Made by a program: the position numbers and the translations under genes | The notes under the pieces: model-generated | Told to the model about the DNA's origin: nothing | Seen by the model: only the letters and a program-made list of their open reading frames with translations | Database searches by the model: none | Part shown: piece after piece, positions 45,766-55,077 of the stretch | Layout: the number at the start of each line of letters is the position of its first letter | Position numbering within the stretch: position 1 is the first letter of the stretch | Origin: Myxacorys almedinensis A | Lineage (GTDB): Bacteria; Cyanobacteriota; Cyanobacteriia; Leptolyngbyales; Leptolyngbyaceae | DNA: 64,000 bases | Direction: 5' to 3' | NCBI RefSeq assembly: GCF_010091945.1 | Contig: NZ_WVIE01000019.1 | Span: 1 to 64,000, forward strand

Positions 45766-46751
45766 TACAAACCACTCCGCACAATATCATGAAGCCGAAT
45801 CAAGCCTAAACACCGTTGCTCATCATCCACCACAGGCAACACCGAAATCTGCGAAGACCGCTCCTCCATCAGCTTCAAAGCATCGTAAGCCAGCGCTTCA
45901 GCGGTGATCAGAATTGGGTTTGGCGTCATCACTTGTGCCGCCGCTAACGTCGCTAATTCGGCTAAATCTAACTTTTGTATGCAGCGTCGCAAGTCGCCAT
46001 CGGTAATCAACCCCAACAGGTAGCCTTGGTCATTGACAATCGTGACCGCGCCGAGTCCTCCTTGACTGATTGCACCTAACACTTCTAACCAGGAGGCATT
46101 GGGTGCCAGGGTGGGGCTGGCTGGATGCAGCAGATCCTTTACGGTGATCGTGAGGCGTTTGCCCAACCGTCCGGCAGGATGATTGAAGGCAAACTCTTCG
46201 GGTGTAATTTGCTTCAGTTGCATCAAACTCATGGCTAATGCATCCCCGATCGCTAATGCTACTGTTGTACTTGTGGTAGGTGCTAAGTTTAGGGGGCAAG
46301 CTTCCCGATCAACTGATGCATCGAGGGTGACCGTAGCCTGCTGAGCCAAGGTTGAATTCAAATTTCCTAGAATTGCGATCGTAGGAACATTCCGATGCTT
46401 GAGATGCGGCATCATCTGAATCAACTCATCCGTCTCACCACTGTTGCTGAGAATTAGACCTACATCAGCAGAGTTTACAATTCCTAAGTCTCCATGTAGC
46501 GCATCGCAAGGATGTAAAAATACTGCTATTGTTCCGATACTGTTCAAGGTTGCTGCGATTTTCTGAGCAACAATTCCTGACTTACCAACACCAGACAGCA
46601 CCACCTTTCCATGACAGGTTAGAAGTAAGTTCACGGCGTGATCCACCGCTTCGGGATCAAGTTGTTGAGCGGTTCTAGCGATCGCATCTGCTTCGAGTTG
46701 CAGCAGCGATCGGACATGAGACCAATGAAGCTCTGCGTGAATCAATTGCAT
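45765..46751 (-). CDS. kdsD: D-arabinose-5-phosphate isomerase (KdsD/KpsF family)
   Basis: The protein has 328 residues from the ATG giving MQLIHAELHW; a TTG 15 nt upstream is possible. It isomerises ribulose-5-phosphate to arabinose-5-phosphate, the first step of Kdo synthesis. A SIS domain with VVLSGVGKSGIVAQKIAATL, LHPCDALHGDLG and LSNSGETDELIQMM is followed by two CBS domains, the second near QVMTPNPILITAEALAYDAL. This layout is standard for KdsD/KpsF. It is the first gene of the Kdo operon, with a 343-nt leader upstream. Confidence 0.94.
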   Translation of the reverse strand: MQLIHAELHWSHVRSLLQLEADAIARTAQQLDPEAVDHAVNLLLTCHGKVVLSGVGKSGIVAQKIAATLNSIGTIAVFLHPCDALHGDLGIVNSADVGLILSNSGETDELIQMMPHLKHRNVPTIAILGNLNSTLAQQATVTLDASVDREACPLNLAPTTSTTVALAIGDALAMSLMQLKQITPEEFAFNHPAGRLGKRLTITVKDLLHPASPTLAPNASWLEVLGAISQGGLGAVTIVNDQGYLLGLITDGDLRRCIQKLDLAELATLAAAQVMTPNPILITAEALAYDALKLMEERSSQISVLPVVDDEQRCLGLIRLHDIVRSGL

Positions 46752-47094
46752 GATTGGAGCCTTCAAAAATATAGGTTAGAGAGGAAATAATTAGGTTGTA
46801 AAACTGTTTGTGTGCTCGACTAAGCAGGCACACGTCATCTATCACAATCTCCTCAAGTCGCATTTGTGGAAAAAGTATAGAGGAGGAATTGAGGTCAAGG
46901 CGACCGTCAAAGTTCGATTCCAGACAAGATTACAGCCATTCAATTACCTCTCCTACATTCAAACCTCTAGCTGCCAGTCAGGGAGAATGGATAGATCACC
47001 AAAAAAGCTCAATCTACGTAGAATGGCAGTGAAGAAATAAACCTTTGTCCGGAATTTTACAGTGAAAGTGCGTAAGGAAAAAACGGTCTCAATT
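46752..47094. other. Spacer upstream of kdsD
   Basis: No gene is supported; two plus-strand ORFs (46808-47040) are shadows of A+T-rich sequence. The region should contain the minus-strand promoter of the kds operon and the end of the next glycosyltransferase transcript. It is the longest spacer inside the polysaccharide run from 58.7 kb down to 41 kb, which makes it a natural promoter site, but no clear box was identified. Confidence 0.4.
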
Positions 47095-48204
47095 TTAGAG
47101 TAACGTTTCGAGTTTTTGGGCAAAAACTGCGATCGGGTCAGGGGGAATTATCTGCCGAACTTTATTAGATGCAGCTTTTCCCATGTCGTACCAAGATTCT
47201 CGCTGTTGCCAAGCTCGCTCTAAGGCTTCATCCAAAAACTCTGGAGTAGGCGCTTTTGCAACAAATCCATTGATGTTGTCATCCACAAGCTCCGTGTTTC
47301 CTGCAACATCGGTGACAATGCAAGTTCGGCTACACAACATTGCTTCTACAATAACCAGCGGTAATCCTTCGTATCGGGAAGGCAAAATCAACCCGTGATG
47401 AGTTGCCCAAATTTCCTCAATATTGGAGTTGAATTGCCCAAATCTAATATTCTGGAGACCCCACAGTTGTTGCAGCCGCTTTAGGGTTTCGATATGACCT
47501 CCATCTCCAAATAGAGTGACCGTGAGCGGACGATTTTTCCACTTTGGTGCTCGCAAGACTTCAAACAGAATATCTTGCCCTTTGCTCACAAGGTTGATGC
47601 GACCAACACAGGCGAGTTTAAATTCCTTATCGGTTGGTTTCCAGGGTGGCACTGCGTTGTAGGAGACATTGAAAGGATTTCTGACCACCTCAGCTTGAGG
47701 CAAGTCTGCGGCGATTTGTTTCACCGTCAGTTCAAGTGTTCTTTGAGACACAAAATAGGATTTTTTTGCTTGAGTATAAGCGATCGCTAATCGCTGATTC
47801 AAAGCATCGGAATACCAATAATATTCTGATCCCGACTGCGCGATCGTGACATAGGGAATGCTTCTTGCTGAGCAAGCTTCCATCCAAAACAGCCCATCAT
47901 TGTTACAAGACTGACTAATCACAGCTAAATCGGGACGAAAGCGATCGAGCCAACGATAGACGTTTTTTCCGCGCTGTGCCATAAACGTTAGCTTTTCGAC
48001 CAAGTTACGATCGTACCAGCGGTAGGTCGTTGAACAGACGGCTTCTACAGCTTGAATCTGCTTTGGCTTAGTTCTCCAACCTTTGACATTCACACCAATG
48101 CTATAACCTATTTTTGCCAAGTGAATTGCAGTTTGTGCCCAAAGTTCCTCGCTGCCTCCCCAGGGAGAAGTATCGTTGATTCCAATAAAGGCAATTTTTT
48201 TCAT
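47095..48204 (-). CDS. Family 4 glycosyltransferase
   Basis: The protein has 369 residues from the ATG giving MKKIAFIGINDTSPWGGSEEL, a GT4-type acceptor loop with Gly-Gly-Ser-Glu-Glu. The donor half has KLACVGRINLVSKGQDILF, TLFGDGGHIETLKRLQ, FGQFNSNIEEIWATHHGLIL and YEGLPLVIVEAMLCSRTCIV (E-x7-E-like). An upstream ATG adds 12 residues that are not conserved. It would add one sugar at the cytosolic side. The donor is not known. Confidence 0.9.
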   Translation of the reverse strand: MKKIAFIGINDTSPWGGSEELWAQTAIHLAKIGYSIGVNVKGWRTKPKQIQAVEAVCSTTYRWYDRNLVEKLTFMAQRGKNVYRWLDRFRPDLAVISQSCNNDGLFWMEACSARSIPYVTIAQSGSEYYWYSDALNQRLAIAYTQAKKSYFVSQRTLELTVKQIAADLPQAEVVRNPFNVSYNAVPPWKPTDKEFKLACVGRINLVSKGQDILFEVLRAPKWKNRPLTVTLFGDGGHIETLKRLQQLWGLQNIRFGQFNSNIEEIWATHHGLILPSRYEGLPLVIVEAMLCSRTCIVTDVAGNTELVDDNINGFVAKAPTPEFLDEALERAWQQRESWYDMGKAASNKVRQIIPPDPIAVFAQKLETLL

Positions 48205-48360
48205 GACACTGTTGGCAAGTTCGGGAAAACCTTGTAACACTTGGCATCTAGCAAAGTCTGTGGAGCCAGATGTTTTAGCATGAGATTAGTCAAGCTAGTA
48301 GGCAATCTGGTGTAGAGGTGAATCTGTCGTCGTTACGCACTTCCTGGACTAAAACGGAAC

Positions 48361-49479
48361 TTATTTTAGTGAAAAGTGACGTTTGCGCCGATTCATTGGT
48401 TTTTCAACTACCTCCCAGAAGATTGCAGCAACCGCGATCGCAGCAATCGTATAAATTGGCAGAAGGATGCGGCTGTTATTTATTGAGGTTACATTGAATC
48501 CCGACAGTAAATGCTTCTGAAATACGTAAAGAACCTCAAAGTGGAATATGTATAAACCGTAACTGACCGTTCCACAATAGGCGAGAAATTTTTGGTTTAG
48601 GACAGAACCTGGAAAGCCTTTGATCCCTTCCGAAGCCTGTTTGATTAGCCACACGAAAACTAAGCCTGCTCCACTTTCTGCAAACACAATTGAAATTCGG
48701 CTATCAAGACCGAACCATCGTCCGACGATGTAAGCGAGTAATAAAGGTATGCCAATCCAAAGCCCGATCGACATAAGCTTCTTAACCAGAGGGAGACCGG
48801 ATCGACCAGAAGCCATCAATGCACTGAGCAAACCACCCATGCAGAGCGTGTCAAAGTGAGAAGGTGTCATCATGTTGACTTGATGAACAGTATAACCATA
48901 GGCTATTAAAGTAAGGCGCAGAACCGGAGCAGCCAGAATCATCGCCAAAAGCATTGGAACCAACCATCTTTTGGGTAAAAAGATGACTAGCCACGGCAAT
49001 ATCAAATAGAACTGCGCTTCGACTGCTAGCGCCCAGAGATGCGATGTCAGGCTGATTATTGTAGTGAATGTTTCAGGTTGAGCCGCAAACAAAAAGTTTT
49101 GACCATAAAAGATAAATGCGACAATATAGCTCCGAGTCTGTGGGTAAATGAGCACTACTAAAGCCAGATACAGATAGTAAATTGGGAAAAGGCGAAGGCA
49201 TCGGCGAACGTAAAAATTCTGAATGATCTTCCAGGGAGAGATTAGTTCGTTATCCACTTTCTGGCGGCAAGAGATGAGAATTCCGGTGATCAGAAAACCG
49301 CTCAGCACAAAGAATAGTCGAACCCCTAACCAGCCCCAAGGAAATCCTGAACGCAGTGGATCATCAGGCTGTAGATAGTGCGTTATCAAAACCCCAAATA
49401 TAGCAAATGATCGTAAGCCATCAAGCTGGGGCATATAGCTGAGAACTGAACCATTGGATTTGCTTTGATCAATCTTCAT
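48361..49479 (-). CDS. OafA/YrhL-type membrane acyltransferase
   Basis: The 372-residue acyltransferase-3 family protein has about ten membrane helices. Typical blocks are YMPQLDGLRSFAIFGVLITHY with the catalytic His, PWGWLGVRLFFVLSGFLITG, FYVRRCLRLFPIYYLYL and TSHLWALAVEAQFYLILPWL. It transfers an acyl group, usually acetyl, across or at the membrane onto a polysaccharide sugar on the periplasmic side. With the two cytosolic WcaF-type enzymes it gives the locus at least three acylation enzymes. It stands about 150 nt from its neighbours. Confidence 0.92.
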   Translation of the reverse strand: MKIDQSKSNGSVLSYMPQLDGLRSFAIFGVLITHYLQPDDPLRSGFPWGWLGVRLFFVLSGFLITGILISCRQKVDNELISPWKIIQNFYVRRCLRLFPIYYLYLALVVLIYPQTRSYIVAFIFYGQNFLFAAQPETFTTIISLTSHLWALAVEAQFYLILPWLVIFLPKRWLVPMLLAMILAAPVLRLTLIAYGYTVHQVNMMTPSHFDTLCMGGLLSALMASGRSGLPLVKKLMSIGLWIGIPLLLAYIVGRWFGLDSRISIVFAESGAGLVFVWLIKQASEGIKGFPGSVLNQKFLAYCGTVSYGLYIFHFEVLYVFQKHLLSGFNVTSINNSRILLPIYTIAAIAVAAIFWEVVEKPMNRRKRHFSLK

Positions 49480-49654
49480 AGTTTAGTTGTGTGATGATTT
49501 TTAAGGATCTTGCTGGAGCTTCTGAACCGAAGTTTCACGGCGTGAAAAAACTTGCAGTTTCTCATATCAGAAGAAAGCGGACTCAACTGGTTCCTATCTC
49601 AAAAGTCGCAGCCAGCGGTAAAATTTGGATGAAGCATGCCTATTATTGATGTTC

Positions 49655-51136
49655 TTATGGTTCCAGCACAGTTTGAATCATGGCAGTCACTCGCTTCTGA
49701 GCCTGTCCATCGCAGATGCCTGCATACTCTTGTAAAAATCGGCGCTGTCCAGAAAAAAGCTGTTGCTGTTGAGCTTCGCTCAGGTGATCAACTTCTTGGA
49801 GAGCCGTTTGAAGCAGTTTAGAGGAATACCCTACAAGGGCTGCATTGTATTGAACAAGCGGTATCACAGGCTCAGAGGGAGCAAAATGCGCGTGAATGAG
49901 GACTTTACCAAAGAACATTGCTTCTAGCCCGATCGTAGAATCTTCCGAAATCACAACACTGGCATCTGGAAACAGCGATCGCACCGACTCACTTACGATT
50001 GAAACGCGATCCTCCACTGAATGGCTTTCAATGTAACTCTGATAGAGAGCTAAATCATCCATTGGATGAGGTTTAATCACGAGGCGGGAATTTGGAGATT
50101 GTGCCAATGCAGTGAGCAATGCTTCTAAAATTTGGATACCTTCTTGGGGAGTGCGCGAGGGACTATAGCACTTTTCGGGACAGTGGGGGCGAGTTGCCCA
50201 AAGCCAATAAGAGCCAGAAAAATCCAAATTTTCTGGTAGGGTTAAGCGATCATAATCCGGGTTTCCGTTGACTTGAATTGTAGGCTTCCAGGTTGATTGA
50301 TCTTGGTAACGTTGAAGGCGCGATGTTCCCCAAACACTAATCACATCGGCATACGCCTCATCTAAGCAATAATGTTCACAATCTAAACCGTGCTGCAACA
50401 TGATGGTCGGAATACCTTTTTTGCGTGCAACAAAGACATAGCTCTGAACCGGAAAGTGATTGTCAGCAAACAACAGAATGGCATCAGGACGAAGAATTGA
50501 GAGTTCAGCTTCAATTTGCCCAGTTCGGAGTAGCAGTTGAGCAATTTGGTGACGCAGCGCGATCGCGTCTTGTTCAATCAGTTCAATGCCAAGTTCTTGT
50601 AATCCGGTAACAATTCCGTGATGGAGCGATTCAACGTGCTCAACGTTCGGTAAATCTGAAGGCAAAGGTGGGCGAATGGGGTGCAATCCTAAAACATCCT
50701 TGAAGCCTCCTTGTGGCGTCACAACTGTAAATGATCGAGCAATCGCACTTACTGCCGTTTGCAAGGTGGGATGGGGGCAAGGAACATAGAGAATCTTTCC
50801 GGCAGGAAGCGATCGCGCGTCTTGCGACGTTTGTAGAAAGGTTAGCGATCGCTTCAGCCAAGATTTGAGCCGATTTGGATGTCGAACGAGGGGAAAAATT
50901 TGTGATCGGCGATCCAGTAAAGCCTGCTCAAACTCAAACTGCTGGGGATTTGATTGGCGACGAATTGCCCGTGCCACCTTATCCCACAGAAAACAACGGG
51001 TCAGTTCTGCGTAGTCAATTCCATCGTCGATTGGGTTAGTTTGGGTATGCTTCGACCAGTTGCAGATGGCGTTCCAAGCCAAGCGATCGCGATCTGCAAC
51101 TAACGAATCCGACAATGGTGGAAAGTCTAAAGACAT
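49655..51136 (-). CDS. GT-B-like capsule/polysaccharide biosynthesis protein with KPHP motif
   Basis: The protein has 493 residues from the ATG that overlaps the preceding stop (TGATG). It has the feel of the capsule-synthesis/CDP-glycerol transferase GT-B group: IPTIMLQHGLDCEHYCLDEAYADVIS, a short loop giving NPDYDR, VIKPHPMDD for the phosphate or nucleotide site and VVISEDSTIGLEAMFFGKV in the donor domain. Similar folds occur in KpsC/KpsS and in polysaccharide polyprenol transferases. Its true activity is not clear. It is coupled to the glycosyltransferase-like gene next to it. Confidence 0.68.
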   Translation of the reverse strand: MSLDFPPLSDSLVADRDRLAWNAICNWSKHTQTNPIDDGIDYAELTRCFLWDKVARAIRRQSNPQQFEFEQALLDRRSQIFPLVRHPNRLKSWLKRSLTFLQTSQDARSLPAGKILYVPCPHPTLQTAVSAIARSFTVVTPQGGFKDVLGLHPIRPPLPSDLPNVEHVESLHHGIVTGLQELGIELIEQDAIALRHQIAQLLLRTGQIEAELSILRPDAILLFADNHFPVQSYVFVARKKGIPTIMLQHGLDCEHYCLDEAYADVISVWGTSRLQRYQDQSTWKPTIQVNGNPDYDRLTLPENLDFSGSYWLWATRPHCPEKCYSPSRTPQEGIQILEALLTALAQSPNSRLVIKPHPMDDLALYQSYIESHSVEDRVSIVSESVRSLFPDASVVISEDSTIGLEAMFFGKVLIHAHFAPSEPVIPLVQYNAALVGYSSKLLQTALQEVDHLSEAQQQQLFSGQRRFLQEYAGICDGQAQKRVTAMIQTVLEP

Positions 51137-52104
51137 CAGGTGCGAATACTTGTCCACTGAGTGAGCCGACACCAGCCAAATTTGAGCCGTTCCCGTTGGT
51201 GATCTAGCCAGCGATTGAGTTCAAATGTTGTCCCATTCCAAGTTCGCCACACCCAATTAACCGGACGACGAATCGGTTTAGGCATTTCACCCAACGCTTT
51301 GATACGAGGGAGAATTCCTTTCTTTGCGAAAGCGATATCCAGGGTTTCTTGCGGTATAAAATTGGCATCGATCGCTTCTAGATAGTACCGCTCCCACAAA
51401 TTACTAATATCATTGTGATCAAATCGCCAGGGTTGGTCGGTCAAATCGGTAAAGTGAACCAGTTTGGAATCTCGAGCGATGCAGTTTAGGTGATTCCATT
51501 CCCGTGGCAATGGTGTGACTTGGCAATTAAAATATTGCCTAAATTGCTCACCTAAATTCATCAAACTTGTCGAGGAAAATGCATTTTGACCCATCAGTTC
51601 GACAAGTTGACTGATGTTCCAGGGAATCTTTTCGCAGTCTATCACCATCACGCTAGAGAGATGGAGGATTTCATCTGCCTGGATCAAAGGCTCTAAAAAA
51701 TGATCAATGTAGTATTGATGGCATTTCACTTGCTTAATTTGAACCGCAGCCAGCATTCCTCCAGCTAAATCATAGTTCCAGAGTTCAGCAATATCTGCGA
51801 TCGCAAGTTGGTCAGAATCAAAGTAAAGCGCTCGACCTTGATGGTCACACCATTCTGGGATTGCCCAACGTGCATAGGAAAAGGCAGTTGCCTCTGGAAT
51901 AGTCTCGGCAATTCCGGCGGGGAGCGCTTTCGTTTCACCTGTTTCGAGGTTTTTTGACACGCCGGTGATGCCATCAATGACGTGAATATCTAATGGAGCG
52001 CGAGTATATTTTTGCAGGGTATACCGCATCACCGCTTCTTCTACCGAGTTTTTGAGGCTCGATCCAATAAAGATCCGAATAGGTTCGACAGAGTTTGTTT
52101 GCAT
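51136..52104 (-). CDS. GT8-like glycosyltransferase
   Basis: The 322-residue protein starts with IRIFIGSSLKNSVEEAVMRY and has GRALYFDSDQLAIADI, a D-S-D metal-binding motif of GT-A/GT8-type transferases. HFTDLTDQPWRFDHN at residues 216-230 is another family hallmark, with a His and two Asp. It ends in a basic, Trp-rich stretch. It overlaps the KPHP-motif gene by 1 nt (TGATG), which suggests that the two work together. The donor is unknown. Confidence 0.78.
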   Translation of the reverse strand: MQTNSVEPIRIFIGSSLKNSVEEAVMRYTLQKYTRAPLDIHVIDGITGVSKNLETGETKALPAGIAETIPEATAFSYARWAIPEWCDHQGRALYFDSDQLAIADIAELWNYDLAGGMLAAVQIKQVKCHQYYIDHFLEPLIQADEILHLSSVMVIDCEKIPWNISQLVELMGQNAFSSTSLMNLGEQFRQYFNCQVTPLPREWNHLNCIARDSKLVHFTDLTDQPWRFDHNDISNLWERYYLEAIDANFIPQETLDIAFAKKGILPRIKALGEMPKPIRRPVNWVWRTWNGTTFELNRWLDHQRERLKFGWCRLTQWTSIRT

Positions 52105-52111
52105 AAGCTTG

Positions 52112-52891
52112 TTATCGATGAACGACTTTTTTCATCAGCGATCGTAAGCGGGCACTCGGCAGCGGCTGCACTTTGGGAAACTCGAAGATAATGTTAAACA
52201 ACCGCCGATATGCCCCTTCTGGACACGTTAAAGGTTCAACTCCATGCCAACCATCAGGCGTATTCTTAAACAAGAAACTGCGATTGTCGAGGATGTTAGC
52301 TGACTCAACCGCGCCAAAATCCGAAACATCAGGGTTCAATTTATCGGTTCGCTTATCTCCCAAAATCAATGTTGACCCGCCCCATTCTGGCTTCCAGGTT
52401 TCATGAGTATTAAAGTACAAAATGTGAGTTCCAATTTTGTCTGGGGAATCCACATGAGGTGAAACTTCGCAGCCTGCAAAGCCAATGTGCCAAGCATAGC
52501 GAACCGTGTATTTAGCGACGCAAAATAGCGATCGAATCAGTTTGTGGTAATCAGAGTTTGTTTCTAAGTCGGTCATAAACTGCTGCCAAACGAGCGGAAG
52601 TTCCTCGTGTTTCACGATCCCTTTGCTGGTACTGTCGTGATAGATTGAGCTTTCGTAAGCAAGGTAGTAACGATTGTGTGGGCGCTGCCCATAACCGCGC
52701 TCAATACCTGAATGTTGCTCAAAAAGTTCTAAGGCTGGAAAATCTCGATTGAGGGCTTCAAATCCGTCGGGTGTCAGAAAGCCTTCAAGATTGTGCCAAG
52801 GATAGGGTTCACGATCTAGAAAAGCTTGAGTATCAAACGAGTTGAGAAGAGAACGATTCGTGAATGGTTGTAATATTACAGGTGAATGCAT
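52112..52891 (-). CDS. 2-oxoglutarate/Fe(II)-dependent dioxygenase
   Basis: The 259-residue protein has the double-stranded beta-helix iron site of the 2OG-Fe(II) oxygenases: HVD at 146-148 and the distal His in GWHGVEP at 215-219, with Arg229/230 likely to bind 2-oxoglutarate. Phrases such as YAWHIGFAGCEVSP and WGGSTLILGDKR surround it. It probably hydroxylates or oxidises a glycan or lipid substrate, as suggested by its place in the cluster between two transferase-like genes. It is 7 nt upstream of the GT8-like gene, so it is likely to share its transcript. Confidence 0.85.
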   Translation of the reverse strand: MHSPVILQPFTNRSLLNSFDTQAFLDREPYPWHNLEGFLTPDGFEALNRDFPALELFEQHSGIERGYGQRPHNRYYLAYESSIYHDSTSKGIVKHEELPLVWQQFMTDLETNSDYHKLIRSLFCVAKYTVRYAWHIGFAGCEVSPHVDSPDKIGTHILYFNTHETWKPEWGGSTLILGDKRTDKLNPDVSDFGAVESANILDNRSFLFKNTPDGWHGVEPLTCPEGAYRRLFNIIFEFPKVQPLPSARLRSLMKKVVHR

Positions 52892-52983
52892 AGGTCACAG
52901 TACCAACTAAAACGGCTAGCGTGCTTCAGATGCAATCCTGACTGCTCAGCTAAAAAGATAAAGCTAAAAACATAAAACCATTT

Positions 52984-53904
52984 TCAAACACTCGACTTCG
53001 GTTTCAATATATCTTTAGCATTTCTTCGTAGATTCGAGGAAAGAAACAAGACTCGTGGAACGAAGCGTTCTTGTTCAAGCCTCAGTTTTAACTTAGTTTG
53101 ATTGAACCATAATCGAAGACTTTGAGCAATGCTTGAATGCTGCCGCGCTTTAAGATAGGTGTTCCAGTAAATTGGCATCAGTTGCTTGCGAGGTCCCTTA
53201 AAATGAATGATTTTCCTATTTTTTAGTTCAGGAACAATCGAGTTAAGCGTTGGTTCAGGAGAAAAATTATAGGTTTCACAAGGAACTAAAAGAATTTTAG
53301 TGTTTTCTACACAGAGAACATTTGACTGGCGTTTGAAAAAATGTTCTCGCCCAATTGCATCGATCAAAGCATATTGATCACACCAAAAGATATTGCTCGT
53401 TAAATATTTTTCTCGATAAATATTCGCGACTTTTTCTAGAAATCCTATGGCTTTACGTTGACCTTTTTTAGAAATGAACATAACTCCCCAATTAATGGGC
53501 ATATCTTCAAGTTCTCTATAGGTCAGCGCAATATCAAAATCTTGCTGAAAGACTGCTTCTAGATTTGCATTGATCAAAATATCAGAGTCTAAGAAAGTGA
53601 GATTAGAATGCGAGTTATTATATCGCACATAGCTAATTTGAGTGAGCAGCCGATTTAGCATCAAAGGGATACTATCTGTATCAGTTTTCGTTCGATAAAC
53701 CTCGATGTCTCTATCCAAATAATCAAAGGTCGTCGTTTGGTCTGATAGCATCACTTTTTTACATTTAGGATGAAAAAGGCACGCTGAGCGAAATACTAGA
53801 TCTATCAATTGATGATAAATATTTTTAGGTGCCGCATTCTGCTTAACAACGTTAACAGCATCACCTCTTTCCTTTTCTACATGAAAGGTTAGAAAAGTAA
53901 TCAT
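52984..53904 (-). CDS. Glycosyltransferase-like protein with GT-A DxD motif
   Basis: The 306-residue protein has TFLDSDILINANLEAVF, a D-S-D metal motif, and later IHFKGPRKQLMPIYWNTY near the C-terminal end, a region that in GT8-like enzymes holds a catalytic His. SYVRYNNSHSNL precedes the acidic motif. The N-terminus (FLTFHVEKERGDAVN) is not a familiar start. It is a third D-S-D transferase of the island, with the proteins at 44.1 and 51.1 kb, and may be related to them. Function beyond transferase is not established. Confidence 0.65.
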   Translation of the reverse strand: MITFLTFHVEKERGDAVNVVKQNAAPKNIYHQLIDLVFRSACLFHPKCKKVMLSDQTTTFDYLDRDIEVYRTKTDTDSIPLMLNRLLTQISYVRYNNSHSNLTFLDSDILINANLEAVFQQDFDIALTYRELEDMPINWGVMFISKKGQRKAIGFLEKVANIYREKYLTSNIFWCDQYALIDAIGREHFFKRQSNVLCVENTKILLVPCETYNFSPEPTLNSIVPELKNRKIIHFKGPRKQLMPIYWNTYLKARQHSSIAQSLRLWFNQTKLKLRLEQERFVPRVLFLSSNLRRNAKDILKPKSSV

Positions 53905-53933
53905 GAGTATCTCACCTTACTACATTCGACAGT

Positions 53934-54758
53934 TTACACTTCGCTAGTTAAGCGGTTTTTGACAACTTTCTTGAATTGATTGAGGTAATACTTCAGGTAC
54001 TCTTTCGCAGGTATTTTTTTTGAGATGTCTGCCGTTGTTTTCACTAGCTTTGGTTGCCCCAACTCTGTGCAAAGCCGCTCAAAATCTTCTTCGAGATGAG
54101 CCAAGCTCAAGAAAGGGCTAAGGCTAATTAAATTGATGCCACGCTCTTTTAGCACCGGACGAATTTCTGCTAACCCATCGTAGTATTGTTGATAGCGATG
54201 GTTTGGTTTGGCTCCTACCCACTGGACGTGCTGTTTATGAGCATAAAAATTGCCTCCTAGAGCGCAATTATCGCAACCGACTAAGATAATATTTTTAGCT
54301 CCTAAGTTGGCTGCTAAGTTGACGCCAGCCTGCGAAATAGAAGACCACATGTAGAGACGATCGTCTGTTGGCTGACGCACCCAATCTAAGACACGCCCTG
54401 TATCACTAGGCTGACCAGGCGCTTGAGTATTTTCACCTCCGTAGGATTCAAAGAAGTAGAAATACTCTTCAGCATATGTCAGTTGCTCTGGCGACACTAA
54501 ACCTTTGGTTTTGTTGTACTTAGTGATCCATGTGATTTCTGGACGGGGTTTCTCGTTATGCATGAATTCCGGAACATTCAAATCGGGATGGATGGTAATG
54601 CCATACCGTACAGGAAGGCTTTTCCAAGCCATGTTTAAGCCGATCGTGATTTTATTTTCCAGAAAATCAGTTGGAAATACCCTCAAACTTGCACCTGTGC
54701 CAATCACATAGATATCTTGATCAACGTGAAGGTTATAAAGCTCCGAAACACATTTCAT
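53934..54758 (-). CDS. DUF115/MptE-like putative transferase
   Basis: The 274-residue protein starts with IYVIGTGASLRVFPTDFLEN, the G-T-G-A-S nucleotide-binding loop of the DUF115/MptE-like group, and has GVNLAANLGAKNIILVGCDN-type residues in the second half. That fold links the pterin kinases with glycan transferases of the motility-accessory-factor (Maf)/sialyltransferase type. In this island a role as a transferase or sugar-activating enzyme is more likely than pterin metabolism. It is not a standard surface-polysaccharide family, which makes it a point of interest. The family is from recall. Confidence 0.6.
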   Translation of the reverse strand: MKCVSELYNLHVDQDIYVIGTGASLRVFPTDFLENKITIGLNMAWKSLPVRYGITIHPDLNVPEFMHNEKPRPEITWITKYNKTKGLVSPEQLTYAEEYFYFFESYGGENTQAPGQPSDTGRVLDWVRQPTDDRLYMWSSISQAGVNLAANLGAKNIILVGCDNCALGGNFYAHKQHVQWVGAKPNHRYQQYYDGLAEIRPVLKERGINLISLSPFLSLAHLEEDFERLCTELGQPKLVKTTADISKKIPAKEYLKYYLNQFKKVVKNRLTSEV

Positions 54759-55077
54759 GCTAACTATTCACTCCTAACGTTTAGCCAATCTCATTAGCTA
54801 TTCTGCCCCACAGCTTTTTGAGTTACTTTTTCATATGAAGAAACTACCCACATTAAAACTTTGTTCCAGCGCGATCGCAATTATTTACCAAAGCAACTTT
54901 ATCAAAGCTATATTGTTCACTAATAACTAGATTAAGTTGCTCAGTAAAGATCCATATACTGTTTATCATCATTTCCAGCGTTTATCATTATTCCTAGCAA
55001 TGAATGCTCCTCGTAATAGTGCTAAGTTTCAACGCAACCAAACTTACTCTGTGGGGCTTACAGTCAATTAGATCGGT
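54759..55077. other. Spacer between the ABC exporter and the DUF115-like gene
   Basis: No gene is seen. The 19-bp tandem duplication at 54961-54998 is the only marked structure. Both neighbours are minus-strand, so the spacer is the trailer of the wzt-like gene and the leader of the 53.9-54.8 kb gene. Confidence 0.4.
54961..54998. repeat. Two tandem copies of a 19-bp unit
   Basis: GTTTATCATCATTTCCAGC (54961-54979) is followed directly by GTTTATCATTATTCCTAGC (54980-54998); 16 of 19 positions match. It could be a two-site operator of the minus-strand gene starting at 54758. Confidence 0.75.

Noticed and set aside
46808-47040. Overlapping plus-strand ORFs upstream of kdsD
   Set aside because: They run through A+T-rich spacer and are in several frames; no family is seen.
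49655-51136. Kdo transferase (WaaA or KpsC/KpsS)
   Set aside because: The GT-B motifs fit only in a general way, so it is named a capsule-type GT-B protein instead.
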